Part shown: positions 31,572-40,060 of the stretch, in pieces
Layout of the letters: each line of letters opens with the position of its first letter
How positions within the stretch are numbered: position 1 is the stretch's first letter
NCBI RefSeq assembly: GCF_014650075.1
Contig: NZ_BMUG01000007.1
Coordinates: 455,876-519,875, forward strand
Source: Streptomyces microflavus
GTDB lineage: Bacteria > Actinomycetota > Actinomycetes > Streptomycetales > Streptomycetaceae
DNA: 64,000 nt
Reading direction: 5' to 3'
Notes under the pieces: model-generated
Database searches by the model: none
The model's input: the letters and a program-made list of their open reading frames with translations, nothing else
What the model was told of the DNA's origin: nothing
Translations under genes and position numbers: made by a program

Positions 31572-31877
31572 CGAATGGCGGGATTCCCCCCGTCCCCGAC
31601 GCACTGGAAGGGCGGCCGGGAGGCCCGTCCCCAGGAGGGGCGGGCCTCCCGGCCGGGTCCGTCGTGCCCGTACCGCAAGAGACCGGCCAAAAACGCCTTC
31701 CCGCAGGTCAAACATGCCGTCACGGCTTTCTACCCGAGGAGGTGACACCACGCGCCGCGGGGGCCTGCGACCGCCGGAACCGCCGCCATGATGTGCGGGT
31801 CCTCGCACCCCACCGCAGTCTCCGAGCCCGCGTCCGTCGGGCCGCTGCGGCATGCGCGTGGACGGAAGAGAGACACA
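31572..31877. other. Gap between MFS and hydrolase genes with a strong terminator
   Basis: About 306 bp. It contains the MFS terminator at 31614-31654 and the promoter region of the hydrolase gene. An AGGAGGTGA sequence at 31737-31745 precedes an in-frame GTG, but the frame has no plausible protein and is not called. Confidence 0.5.
31614..31654 (+). terminator. Terminator of the MFS gene
   Basis: An 18-19 bp inverted repeat (GGCCGGGAGGCCCG... at 31614-31632, complement at 31637-31654) with a single bulged base and a 4-nt loop. It follows the stop codon by 42 nt and is one of the strongest stems in the window. Confidence 0.8.
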
Positions 31878-33101
31878 GTGTCCGGACAGCAGGGCGAGAG
31901 CGCGGAGCACGGCATCGGAGCGTTCACGCTTGCGGGTTCACCGCAGGCCACCGCGGCGGGCGAGGCCACGGCCCCGCCCGCCGACGAGGAGTGGGACCTG
32001 CCGGGCGGCTTCGCCCGGGTCCACTACGCGGACGGCCACCAGGGCATCCAGCGGCCGGTGCTCATGGCGGACGGCTTCAACCTGGGCCGGAGCGACCTCG
32101 ACGCGCTCTACCTGGGGCTGGAGGAGAACTTCCCGCTCATCACCTCGCTGAAGCAGCGGGGCCACGATGTGATCCTGCTCGGCTACGACGACCGCGGCGC
32201 CTCGATCCTGGACAACGCGCAGACCGCGATCGCCGCGATCCAGCGCACCATCGCCTCCCGGCTGGGCAACGCGCCCCTGACGGTCGGCGGCTTCAGCATG
32301 GGCGGGATCGTCACCCGCTACGCGCTGGCGAAGCTGGAGCACCAGCGGATCGACCACCAGACCGCGCTGTACTTCTCCTACGACAGCCCGCACCGGGGTG
32401 CCGTGATCCCGATCGGGCTGCAGGCCTTCTCGCACTTCATCCCGGTTCCCAACAACTTCGCGAAGCAGATGAACAGTTCCGCCGCACGGCAGATGCTGTG
32501 GCGCCACTACAACAGCGAGGACGGCACCGTCGGGGTCGACCCGGAGCGTGAGAAGTTCCTGGCGGCGCTGGACGAGGTCGGCGGCTGGCCGGCCCGGCCG
32601 CGCAGGATCGCCGTGGCCAACGGCCGGGGCGACGGGGTGGGCCTGGACGTGCCGCCCGGTCAGACCGCGCTGGCGTCCACCGGCGACCGGGTCTACCCGG
32701 GGACGACGCTCCTGACCCAGGCGGAGGGGCACGAGGTCGTCGTCGCCGAGCTGAAGCGGCTGTTCCCGAAGGCCGAGAAGACGATCACGACGAGCGGGTT
32801 CCCGGCGCTCGACGGCGCACCGGGCGGCACGCTCGGCTCGTACCGGATCCTCGCCACCATGCTGGAGAAGTTCGGCGCGACGGTGGACCTGCGCCACCCG
32901 GACGTCTGCTTCGTCCCGACGGTGAGCGCGGTCGCGATCCGCGACCTCGACCGGCCCGAGGACCTGTACGCGAACGTCGACAGCCTGTCCCCGGAGGACA
33001 GCGAGGTGGACGACTTCCTCTGCTCGTCCACGACCACCGCGCACACGGCCATCACCGAGGAACTGGGCACCTGGCTGCTGGACCGGCTGCCGCAGCACTG
33101 A
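31878..33101 (+). CDS. Alpha/beta-hydrolase (PGAP1/lipase-like esterase)
   Basis: The 407-residue protein has the nucleophile elbow GGFSMGGIVTRYA near residue 135 (Ser in GFSMGG), an oxyanion-loop VLMADGFNLG, and a late His in LTQAEGHEVVVAE as candidate triad members. After the hydrolase core a further 120-residue region follows (FPALDGAPGGTLGSYRIL, VCFVPTVSAVAI), which recalls lipases with PGAP1-like tails. GGAAGAGAG precedes the GTG. There is no signal peptide, so it appears intracellular. Substrate unknown. Confidence 0.75.
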   Translation: MSGQQGESAEHGIGAFTLAGSPQATAAGEATAPPADEEWDLPGGFARVHYADGHQGIQRPVLMADGFNLGRSDLDALYLGLEENFPLITSLKQRGHDVILLGYDDRGASILDNAQTAIAAIQRTIASRLGNAPLTVGGFSMGGIVTRYALAKLEHQRIDHQTALYFSYDSPHRGAVIPIGLQAFSHFIPVPNNFAKQMNSSAARQMLWRHYNSEDGTVGVDPEREKFLAALDEVGGWPARPRRIAVANGRGDGVGLDVPPGQTALASTGDRVYPGTTLLTQAEGHEVVVAELKRLFPKAEKTITTSGFPALDGAPGGTLGSYRILATMLEKFGATVDLRHPDVCFVPTVSAVAIRDLDRPEDLYANVDSLSPEDSEVDDFLCSSTTTAHTAITEELGTWLLDRLPQH

Positions 33102-33216
33102 CCACCGCGGCTCCAGGGCCGGATCACGGCCGAGGGCCGCCACTCCCGAGCGGGGGAGTGGCGGCCCTCAGCCGTGCGGCGACGGGTGTTCCCGAACCGC
33201 CGGTGACGCTTGTGAA

Positions 33217-34056
33217 TCAGAGAACGCGGACCGCGCCGGTCGGCCGGTCGTAGTCCAGGGAGCGCTGCACCGTGCCGGTGCTGGAGTTCTGCGCGCCGAC
33301 GAACTCGCCGCCGCCCACGTAGATCGCGACGTGGTACGCGCTGCCCGCGCCACCCCAGTACAGGATGTCGCCCGGCTGGAGGTTGTCCAGGGAGACCGGG
33401 GTGCCGGCGGTCGACTGGGACTGCGAGACGCGCGGGAGGTCGACGCCCACCGTGCGGTACGCGGCCTGGACCAGACCCGAGCAGTCCCACGCGTTGGGGC
33501 CGGTGCCACCGGACACGTACGCGTCGCCGACCTGGGCCTTGGCGAACGCGACGATGGCGGCGGCGGAGCCCGTGGCGGTCGACGAGGAGGACGAGGGGGC
33601 GGACGCGGAGGACGAGTTGCCCGAGGAAGAGGCGGCGGGGGCGCTGAGCGTCGTGCGCTCGGCGGTACGGGAGGCGCGCTCGGCACGCTCCGCGGCTTCC
33701 GCCTTGGCCTTGGCTTCGGCCTTCTTCTTGGCCTCGGCCTTGCGGACGGCCTCGGCCTGGGCCTTCTTGGCCTTCTTCGCAGCGCTCTCGGCTGCGGCGT
33801 CCTCGTAGGCCCGCGTCTCCAGGTCGAGGGCGACCTGCTGCGTGGCCTGTGCGGAGGCGGCGACGGCGGTGGAGAGCCCGGTGGTGATGGTGGGCATCTC
33901 GATCGTCTGGGTCACCGGTTCGGCCTGGGCCGGACCGGCGGCACCCGCGACCGCGATGGTGCTGAGGACGCCACCGGCAACTCCGGCTCGCAGCGCCGAC
34001 TTCGAGGCGCGCTGGCGGGGCTTCCGGTGGCTGGGTATGTGAGCGGTGTGGGACAT
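33217..34056 (-). CDS. Secreted NlpC/P60 peptidoglycan hydrolase
   Basis: The 279-residue protein has a twin-basic signal peptide (HRKPRQRASKSALRAG, hydrophobic core, cleavage near AQAE), a coiled-coil rich in Ala/Lys/Glu (about residues 75-130), a Ser-rich linker, and a C-terminal NlpC/P60 domain. Catalytic Cys192 sits in NAWDCSGLVQ and His242 in SAYHVAIYV. It should cleave D-Glu-diaminopimelate-type bonds in cell-wall stem peptides. ATG 34056 was chosen to start the signal peptide; a longer frame to 34113 exists. A CRP-like palindrome lies 240 bp upstream. No c-di-AMP riboswitch was recognised. Confidence 0.9.
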   Translation of the reverse strand: MSHTAHIPSHRKPRQRASKSALRAGVAGGVLSTIAVAGAAGPAQAEPVTQTIEMPTITTGLSTAVAASAQATQQVALDLETRAYEDAAAESAAKKAKKAQAEAVRKAEAKKKAEAKAKAEAAERAERASRTAERTTLSAPAASSSGNSSSASAPSSSSSTATGSAAAIVAFAKAQVGDAYVSGGTGPNAWDCSGLVQAAYRTVGVDLPRVSQSQSTAGTPVSLDNLQPGDILYWGGAGSAYHVAIYVGGGEFVGAQNSSTGTVQRSLDYDRPTGAVRVL

Positions 34057-34293
34057 GGGTACTAGCGCTATCAGGGCTGTAGGGGTCCCATCAAGAAACG
34101 TGTGTTGCGACACAGTTACGTTCGGAATCTGTGAATCCGCTTTCCGTGCGCCTTTATTGACGCCGTAACGGGCAAAACGGGCATGCGCGATCAGGGCCGT
34201 GATCTCTGCCTTTCGGTAATACGCCCGAATTGCCCGCCGCTTACCATCCGTTCACACCGATGGCCAAGCCCGGTTTTCCTGCGGAGGGGGCTG

Positions 34294-34309
34294 GGTGACG
34301 CAGGTCACA
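34294..34309. promoter_or_regulatory. CRP-like binding site upstream of the P60 hydrolase
   Basis: GGTGACGCAGGTCACA fits the TGTGA-N6-TCACA layout with one mismatch and the Streptomyces CRP form GTG-N6-GTCAC exactly. It lies 238 bp upstream of the P60 start. Streptomyces CRP is known to control cell-wall hydrolases in germination, so the link is plausible but untested. Confidence 0.5.
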
Positions 34310-34736
34310 GTGTGGGTATCGGGTGACAGGCAACCCTCGCGCACGCGACCGAGGTCCGCTCCGCTTCGGCGCCGGACCCTCCGTCGCCCCGTCGGGCAAG
34401 TCCGCGCAGGCGTGATCCGGAAGTTCGTGAATGCGCGCACATGTCCCCTTCGGCCCTCGCTGTATCTCGTCGTACCTCGCCCGGGTGGCGACGGCGACAG
34501 CCGGATCCCTTATCACCCCATCGGGGTCCATCGCCAATTTGCTTGTACTGGCTGTCCATTGATAGCGCCGCACGTCCTTGACCAGCGGTAACACCGATGA
34601 ATGTCACGTCTCGTGATCACTCGGCCGCTTCGCGTACGAAGATCACCGCTCATACGACTTCATGATCCTTCGTCAGGTGGTGGAGATCACAAAGACGTTG
34701 TCGTACCCCGTGTCGCAGATCACAGGGCGACGGGCA

Positions 34737-34742
34737 TAGGAT
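34737..34742 (+). promoter_or_regulatory. -10 box of the nuo operon
   Basis: TAGGAT (TANNNT) places the start of transcription near 34749, about 106 nt upstream of nuoA and just before the Rex-like operator. No convincing -35 box was seen. Confidence 0.5.
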
Positions 34743-34757
34743 GCGGGGCAGTCGGGC

Positions 34758-34775
34758 TTGTGAACTGCCTCACAT
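34758..34775. promoter_or_regulatory. Rex-type operator before nuoA
   Basis: TTGTGAACTGCCTCACAT matches the Streptomyces Rex consensus TGTGAAC-N3-TTCACA at all but one arm position (CTCACA). It lies about +10 to +27 from the predicted start, so bound Rex would block elongation or open-complex escape. Rex senses NADH/NAD+ and is known to act on nuo in S. coelicolor. Confidence 0.65.
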
Positions 34776-34854
34776 GTGCACGATCTTGGTGAGGTGGCGA
34801 GCCGGTCGCCCGATGCGGTCCAACGGTCAAGGACGACTGGAAGGAGCGAGGAGC

Positions 34855-35214
34855 GTGAATGCCTACGCGCCCATCCTCGTGCTCGGCGCCCTCGGGGCAG
34901 GGTTTGCGATCTTTTCCGTGGTCATGGCCACGCTTATCGGCCCCAAGCGGTACAACCGGGCAAAGCTCGAAGCGTACGAGTGCGGTATCGAACCCACGCC
35001 GACACCGGCCGGAGGCGGCCGCTTCCCCATCAAGTACTACCTGACGGCGATGCTTTTCATCGTCTTCGACATCGAGATCGTCTTCCTCTATCCCTGGGCG
35101 GTCTCCTTCGACGCCCTGGGGATCTTCGGGCTCGTGGAGATGCTGCTCTTCGTGCTCACCGTCTTCGTCGCCTATGCGTATGTCTGGCGTCGCGGCGGCC
35201 TGGAATGGGACTGA
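34855..35214 (+). CDS. nuoA: NADH-quinone oxidoreductase subunit A
   Basis: The 119-residue membrane protein has three helices and the family motifs KRYNRAKLEAYECGIEP (conserved ECG in the quinone-side loop) and FDIEIVFLYPWAV. The GTG at 34855 follows a GGAAGGAGCGAGGAG site. NuoA is part of the membrane-arm junction near the quinone cavity. First gene of a 14-gene operon. Confidence 0.95.
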   Translation: MNAYAPILVLGALGAGFAIFSVVMATLIGPKRYNRAKLEAYECGIEPTPTPAGGGRFPIKYYLTAMLFIVFDIEIVFLYPWAVSFDALGIFGLVEMLLFVLTVFVAYAYVWRRGGLEWD

Positions 35215-35231
35215 GGGGCTGAGGGGCACAC

Positions 35232-35786
35232 ATGGGACTCGAAGAGAAGCTGCCTAGCGGCTTTGTGCTGACCACGGTCGAACAGGCCGCCGGCTGGGTG
35301 CGGAAGTCCTCCGTCTTCCCGGCCACGTTCGGCCTCGCCTGCTGCGCCATCGAAATGATGACGACCGGCGCCGGCCGCTACGACCTGGCCCGGTTCGGGA
35401 TGGAGGTCTTCCGTGGATCGCCGCGCCAGGCGGATCTGATGATCGTCGCCGGACGGGTCAGCCAGAAGATGGCGCCCGTCCTGCGGCAGGTCTACGACCA
35501 GATGCCGAACCCCAAGTGGGTCATCTCCATGGGGGTTTGCGCATCATCGGGCGGAATGTTCAACAATTACGCCATTGTGCAGGGTGTTGATCACATTGTC
35601 CCGGTCGATATCTATTTGCCGGGATGCCCACCGCGTCCCGAGATGCTGCTGGACGCCATCCTCAAGCTCCACGAGAAGATCCAGGGCGGCAAGCTCGGGG
35701 TCAACGCGGAGGAGGCCGCCCGCGAGGCGGAGGAAGCGGCCCTCAACGCGCTGCCCCTGATCGAGATGAAGGGGCTCCTGCGGTGA
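35232..35786 (+). CDS. nuoB: NADH-quinone oxidoreductase subunit B
   Basis: The 184-residue protein holds cluster N2: tandem cysteines in GLACCAIEMM, the third in MGVCASSGG and the fourth in YLPGCPPRPE. It passes electrons to menaquinone. Starts 17 bp after nuoA; its stop overlaps nuoC (GTGA). Confidence 0.97.
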   Translation: MGLEEKLPSGFVLTTVEQAAGWVRKSSVFPATFGLACCAIEMMTTGAGRYDLARFGMEVFRGSPRQADLMIVAGRVSQKMAPVLRQVYDQMPNPKWVISMGVCASSGGMFNNYAIVQGVDHIVPVDIYLPGCPPRPEMLLDAILKLHEKIQGGKLGVNAEEAAREAEEAALNALPLIEMKGLLR

Positions 35787-36507
35787 CCGGGAACGACAAC
35801 GGCGGGGAGCAGAACGGCAACGCCGTACCCGCCCCGCGCGACACCGGCGGCGAGGCCATCCGCGTCCGCAAGGGCATGTTCGGCGCCAACAACGGCGGCG
35901 ACACCTCCGGTTACGGCGGCCTCATCCGCACCATCACCCTGCCGGGAGCCGCCTCCCGGCCGTACGGCGGATGGTTCGACGAGGTGGCCGACGAGCTCGA
36001 AGGGGCCCTGGAGGAGCAGGATCTGCTTCCCGAGCACGCCATCGAGCGCACGGTCGTCGACCGCGACGAGCTCACCTTCCACATCGCCCGCGAACACCTG
36101 GTCCAGGTGGCCCGCACCCTGCGCGACGACCCCGCCCTGCGCTTCGAGCTCTGCACGGGCGTCAGCGGGGTCCACTTCCTCGGGGACAAGGGCCGCGAGC
36201 TGCACGCCGTCTACCACCTGCGGTCCCTCACCCACGGCCGGATCATCCGGCTGGAGGTCTCCGCCCCCGACAGTGACCCGCACATCCCGTCCCTCGTCGA
36301 GGTCTATCCGACCAACGACTGGCACGAGCGCGAGGCGTACGACTTCTTCGGCATCGTCTTCGACGGGCACCCGGCCCTGACCCGGATCATGATGCCGGAC
36401 GACTGGCAGGGCTTCCCGCAGCGCAAGGACTACCCGCTCGGCGGCATCGCCGTCGAGTACAAGGGCGCCCAGATCCCGGCTCCGGACCAGCGGAGGTCGT
36501 ACTCCTG

Positions 36508-36508
<1 letters not shown>
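35783..36508 (+). CDS. nuoC: NADH-quinone oxidoreductase subunit C
   Basis: The 241-residue protein has the 30-kDa subunit signature HEREAYDFFGIVFDGHPALTR. It carries an N-terminal Gly/Asn-rich extension of about 50 residues before the conserved domain. The GTG overlaps the nuoB stop by 4 nt, and its own stop overlaps nuoD by one base. NuoC and NuoD are separate, as in most actinomycetes, not fused as in Escherichia. Confidence 0.96.
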
Positions 36509-37826
<1,318 letters not shown>

Positions 37827-37830
<4 letters not shown>

Positions 37831-38681
37831 CCGCAAACCAAGAGGTCAGTCTGGGGATGCCGCAGCTCCCCGCCCCCGCCTACCCGGCCGACGTGCGCGC
37901 CCGGCTCGACGCGGACGCGAAGGAGGTGATCGCCCGCTATCCGGGCAGCCGCTCCGCGCTGCTGCCGCTGCTCCACCTCGTCCAGTCCGAGGAGGGGTAC
38001 GTCTCCCGGACCGGGATGGCCTTCTGCGCCGAGACCCTCGACCTCACCACCGCCGAGGTCACGGCCGTCGCGACCTTCTACTCCATGTACCGGCGCAGGC
38101 CGAGCGGGGACTACCAGGTCGGGGTCTGCACCAACACCCTGTGCGCGGTCATGGGCGGCGACGCCATCTTCGACACGCTCAAGGAACACCTCGGCGTCGG
38201 CAACAACGAGACGACCGACGACGGCAAGGTCACCCTCGAACACATCGAGTGCAACGCGGCCTGCGACTTCGCGCCCGTCGTGATGGTGAACTGGGAGTTC
38301 TTCGACAACCAGACACCCGAGAGCGCCACGCAGCTCGTCGACGACCTGATCGCCGGACGGACCGTCGAGCCCACCCGCGGCGCCCCGATCTGCTCCTACA
38401 AGGAGACCGCCCGCATCCTGGCCGGCTTCCCCGACGAGCGCCCCGGCGCCGTCGAGGCGTCCGGTGGCGCGGGCGCCGCCTCCCTCGTCGGGCTCAAGCT
38501 CGCCAAGGGCGAGGCACTGCCGAAGGCACGCGTCGTCGCCCCGCGCGACGGCCGTCCCAAGGAGGGGCAGCCGCACGACCCTTCGCCGTCCGAGCACCTC
38601 AGCTCGCACGACGCACCGCAGCAGACCTCGGCCTCCGACCCGGAGCACCCGGCCGGGCCCGCAGCCGAGGAGGGGGAGTGA
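37827..38681 (+). CDS. nuoE: NADH-quinone oxidoreductase subunit E with long C-terminal tail
   Basis: The 284-residue protein binds the N1a [2Fe-2S] cluster through CTNTLC and CNAAC. The thioredoxin-like core ends near residue 200; a tail of about 80 residues rich in Ala, Pro, Glu and Lys follows, so the protein is well above the usual 160-180 residues. ATGA overlap with nuoF. Confidence 0.95.
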
Positions 38682-40060
38682 TGACCTTGGCCGCCGAGAT
38701 CGACCACAACGGGACGAGCCCCGAGAAGCTGCTCGCCCCCGTCCTCTCCGCCTTCTGGGACCAGCCCGAATCCTGGACCCTGGAGACCTACCGCCGCCAC
38801 GAGGGGTACGAGGGGCTGCGCAAGGCGCTGGCCATGGACCCCGACGACCTCATCGCGTACGTCAAGGACTCCGGTCTGCGCGGACGCGGCGGCGCGGGGT
38901 TCCCCACCGGGATGAAGTGGCAGTTCATCCCGCAGGGTGACGGCAAGCCGCACTATCTTGTTGTCAACGCCGACGAGTCGGAGCCGGGGACCTGCAAGGA
39001 CATCCCGCTCCTCTTCGCGAACCCGCACAGCCTCATCGAGGGCATCGTGATCGCCTGTTACGCGATCCGTTCGTCGCACGCGTTCATCTACCTGCGCGGT
39101 GAGGTCGTCCCCGTGCTGCGACGACTGCACGAGGCGGTACGAGAGGCGTACGAGGCGGGTTATCTGGGGACGAACGTCCTGGGTTCAGGACTCGATCTGG
39201 AACTCACGGTGCACGCAGGTGCCGGCGCGTACATCTGTGGTGAGGAAACCGCGCTGCTCGACTCTCTCGAAGGACGGCGTGGACAGCCCCGGCTGCGACC
39301 CCCCTTCCCCGCGGTCGCCGGTCTGTACGCCTGCCCCACTGTGGTGAACAACGTCGAGTCCATCGCCTCGGTTCCCGCGATCCTGAACAGGGGCAAGGAC
39401 TGGTTCAAGTCGATGGGCAGCGAGAAGTCCCCGGGCTTCACGCTCTACTCGCTCAGCGGCCATGTCACCAGCCCCGGCCAGTACGAGGCCCCGCTCGGCA
39501 TCACGATGCGTCAGCTCCTCGACATGGGCGGCGGCATCCGGGCCGGCCACCGCCTCAAGTTCTGGACGCCGGGCGGCTCCTCCACCCCGATGCTCACCGA
39601 GGAGCACCTCGACGTACCCCTCGACTACGAGGGCGTCGGCGCCGCCGGGTCCATGCTCGGCACCAAGGCGCTCCAGTGCTTCGACGAGACGACCTGCGTC
39701 GTGCGGGCCGTCACCCGGTGGACCGAGTTCTACGCCCACGAGTCCTGCGGCAAGTGCACGCCCTGCCGCGAAGGGACCTACTGGCTGGTCCAGTTGCTCC
39801 GCGACATCGAGGCCGGCAAGGGCGAGATGGCCGACCTGGACAAGCTCAACGACATCGCCGACAACATCAACGGCAAGTCGTTCTGCGCGCTCGGCGACGG
39901 CGCCGCCGCCCCGATCTTCTCCTCGCTCAAGTACTTCCGCGAGGAGTACGAACAGCACATCACGGGCAAGGGCTGCCCCTTCGATCCCGCCAGATCCACG
40001 GCCTGGGCCGACGACAGAGACGCCAACGGCAAGAACGCTCACCGGGGGGTGAACGCATGA
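38681..40060 (+). CDS. nuoF: NADH-quinone oxidoreductase subunit F
   Basis: The 459-residue protein has GLRGRGGAGFPTGMKW (NADH site), the FMN motif ESEPGTCKD, and the N3 cluster motif SCGKCTPCREG with a further Cys in FCALGDG. It takes hydride from NADH to FMN. ATGA overlap with nuoG. Confidence 0.97.
   Translation: MTLAAEIDHNGTSPEKLLAPVLSAFWDQPESWTLETYRRHEGYEGLRKALAMDPDDLIAYVKDSGLRGRGGAGFPTGMKWQFIPQGDGKPHYLVVNADESEPGTCKDIPLLFANPHSLIEGIVIACYAIRSSHAFIYLRGEVVPVLRRLHEAVREAYEAGYLGTNVLGSGLDLELTVHAGAGAYICGEETALLDSLEGRRGQPRLRPPFPAVAGLYACPTVVNNVESIASVPAILNRGKDWFKSMGSEKSPGFTLYSLSGHVTSPGQYEAPLGITMRQLLDMGGGIRAGHRLKFWTPGGSSTPMLTEEHLDVPLDYEGVGAAGSMLGTKALQCFDETTCVVRAVTRWTEFYAHESCGKCTPCREGTYWLVQLLRDIEAGKGEMADLDKLNDIADNINGKSFCALGDGAAAPIFSSLKYFREEYEQHITGKGCPFDPARSTAWADDRDANGKNAHRGVNA

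Larger units (their letters stand above)
34057..34854. other. 800-bp divergent non-coding region between P60 hydrolase and nuoA
   Basis: The longest gene-free stretch of the window, with lower GC around 34080-34260. It holds a CRP-like site (34294-34309), a GTGATCAC palindrome (34613-34620), a direct repeat AGATCACA (34684-34691 and 34717-34724), a -10 box for nuo and a Rex-like operator. The P60 gene probably has a leader of considerable length, but I could not assign it to a riboswitch class. Confidence 0.6.

Noticed and set aside
31741..31880. A possible leader peptide after AGGAGGTGA upstream of the alpha/beta-hydrolase
   Set aside because: The frame is not rich in any regulatory amino acid and runs into the gene in another frame; the Shine-Dalgarno alone is not enough.
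34057..34620. A c-di-AMP (ydaO-type) riboswitch ahead of the NlpC/P60 gene
   Set aside because: Such elements occur before Streptomyces wall hydrolases, but I could not find the conserved cores of that RNA in this leader.
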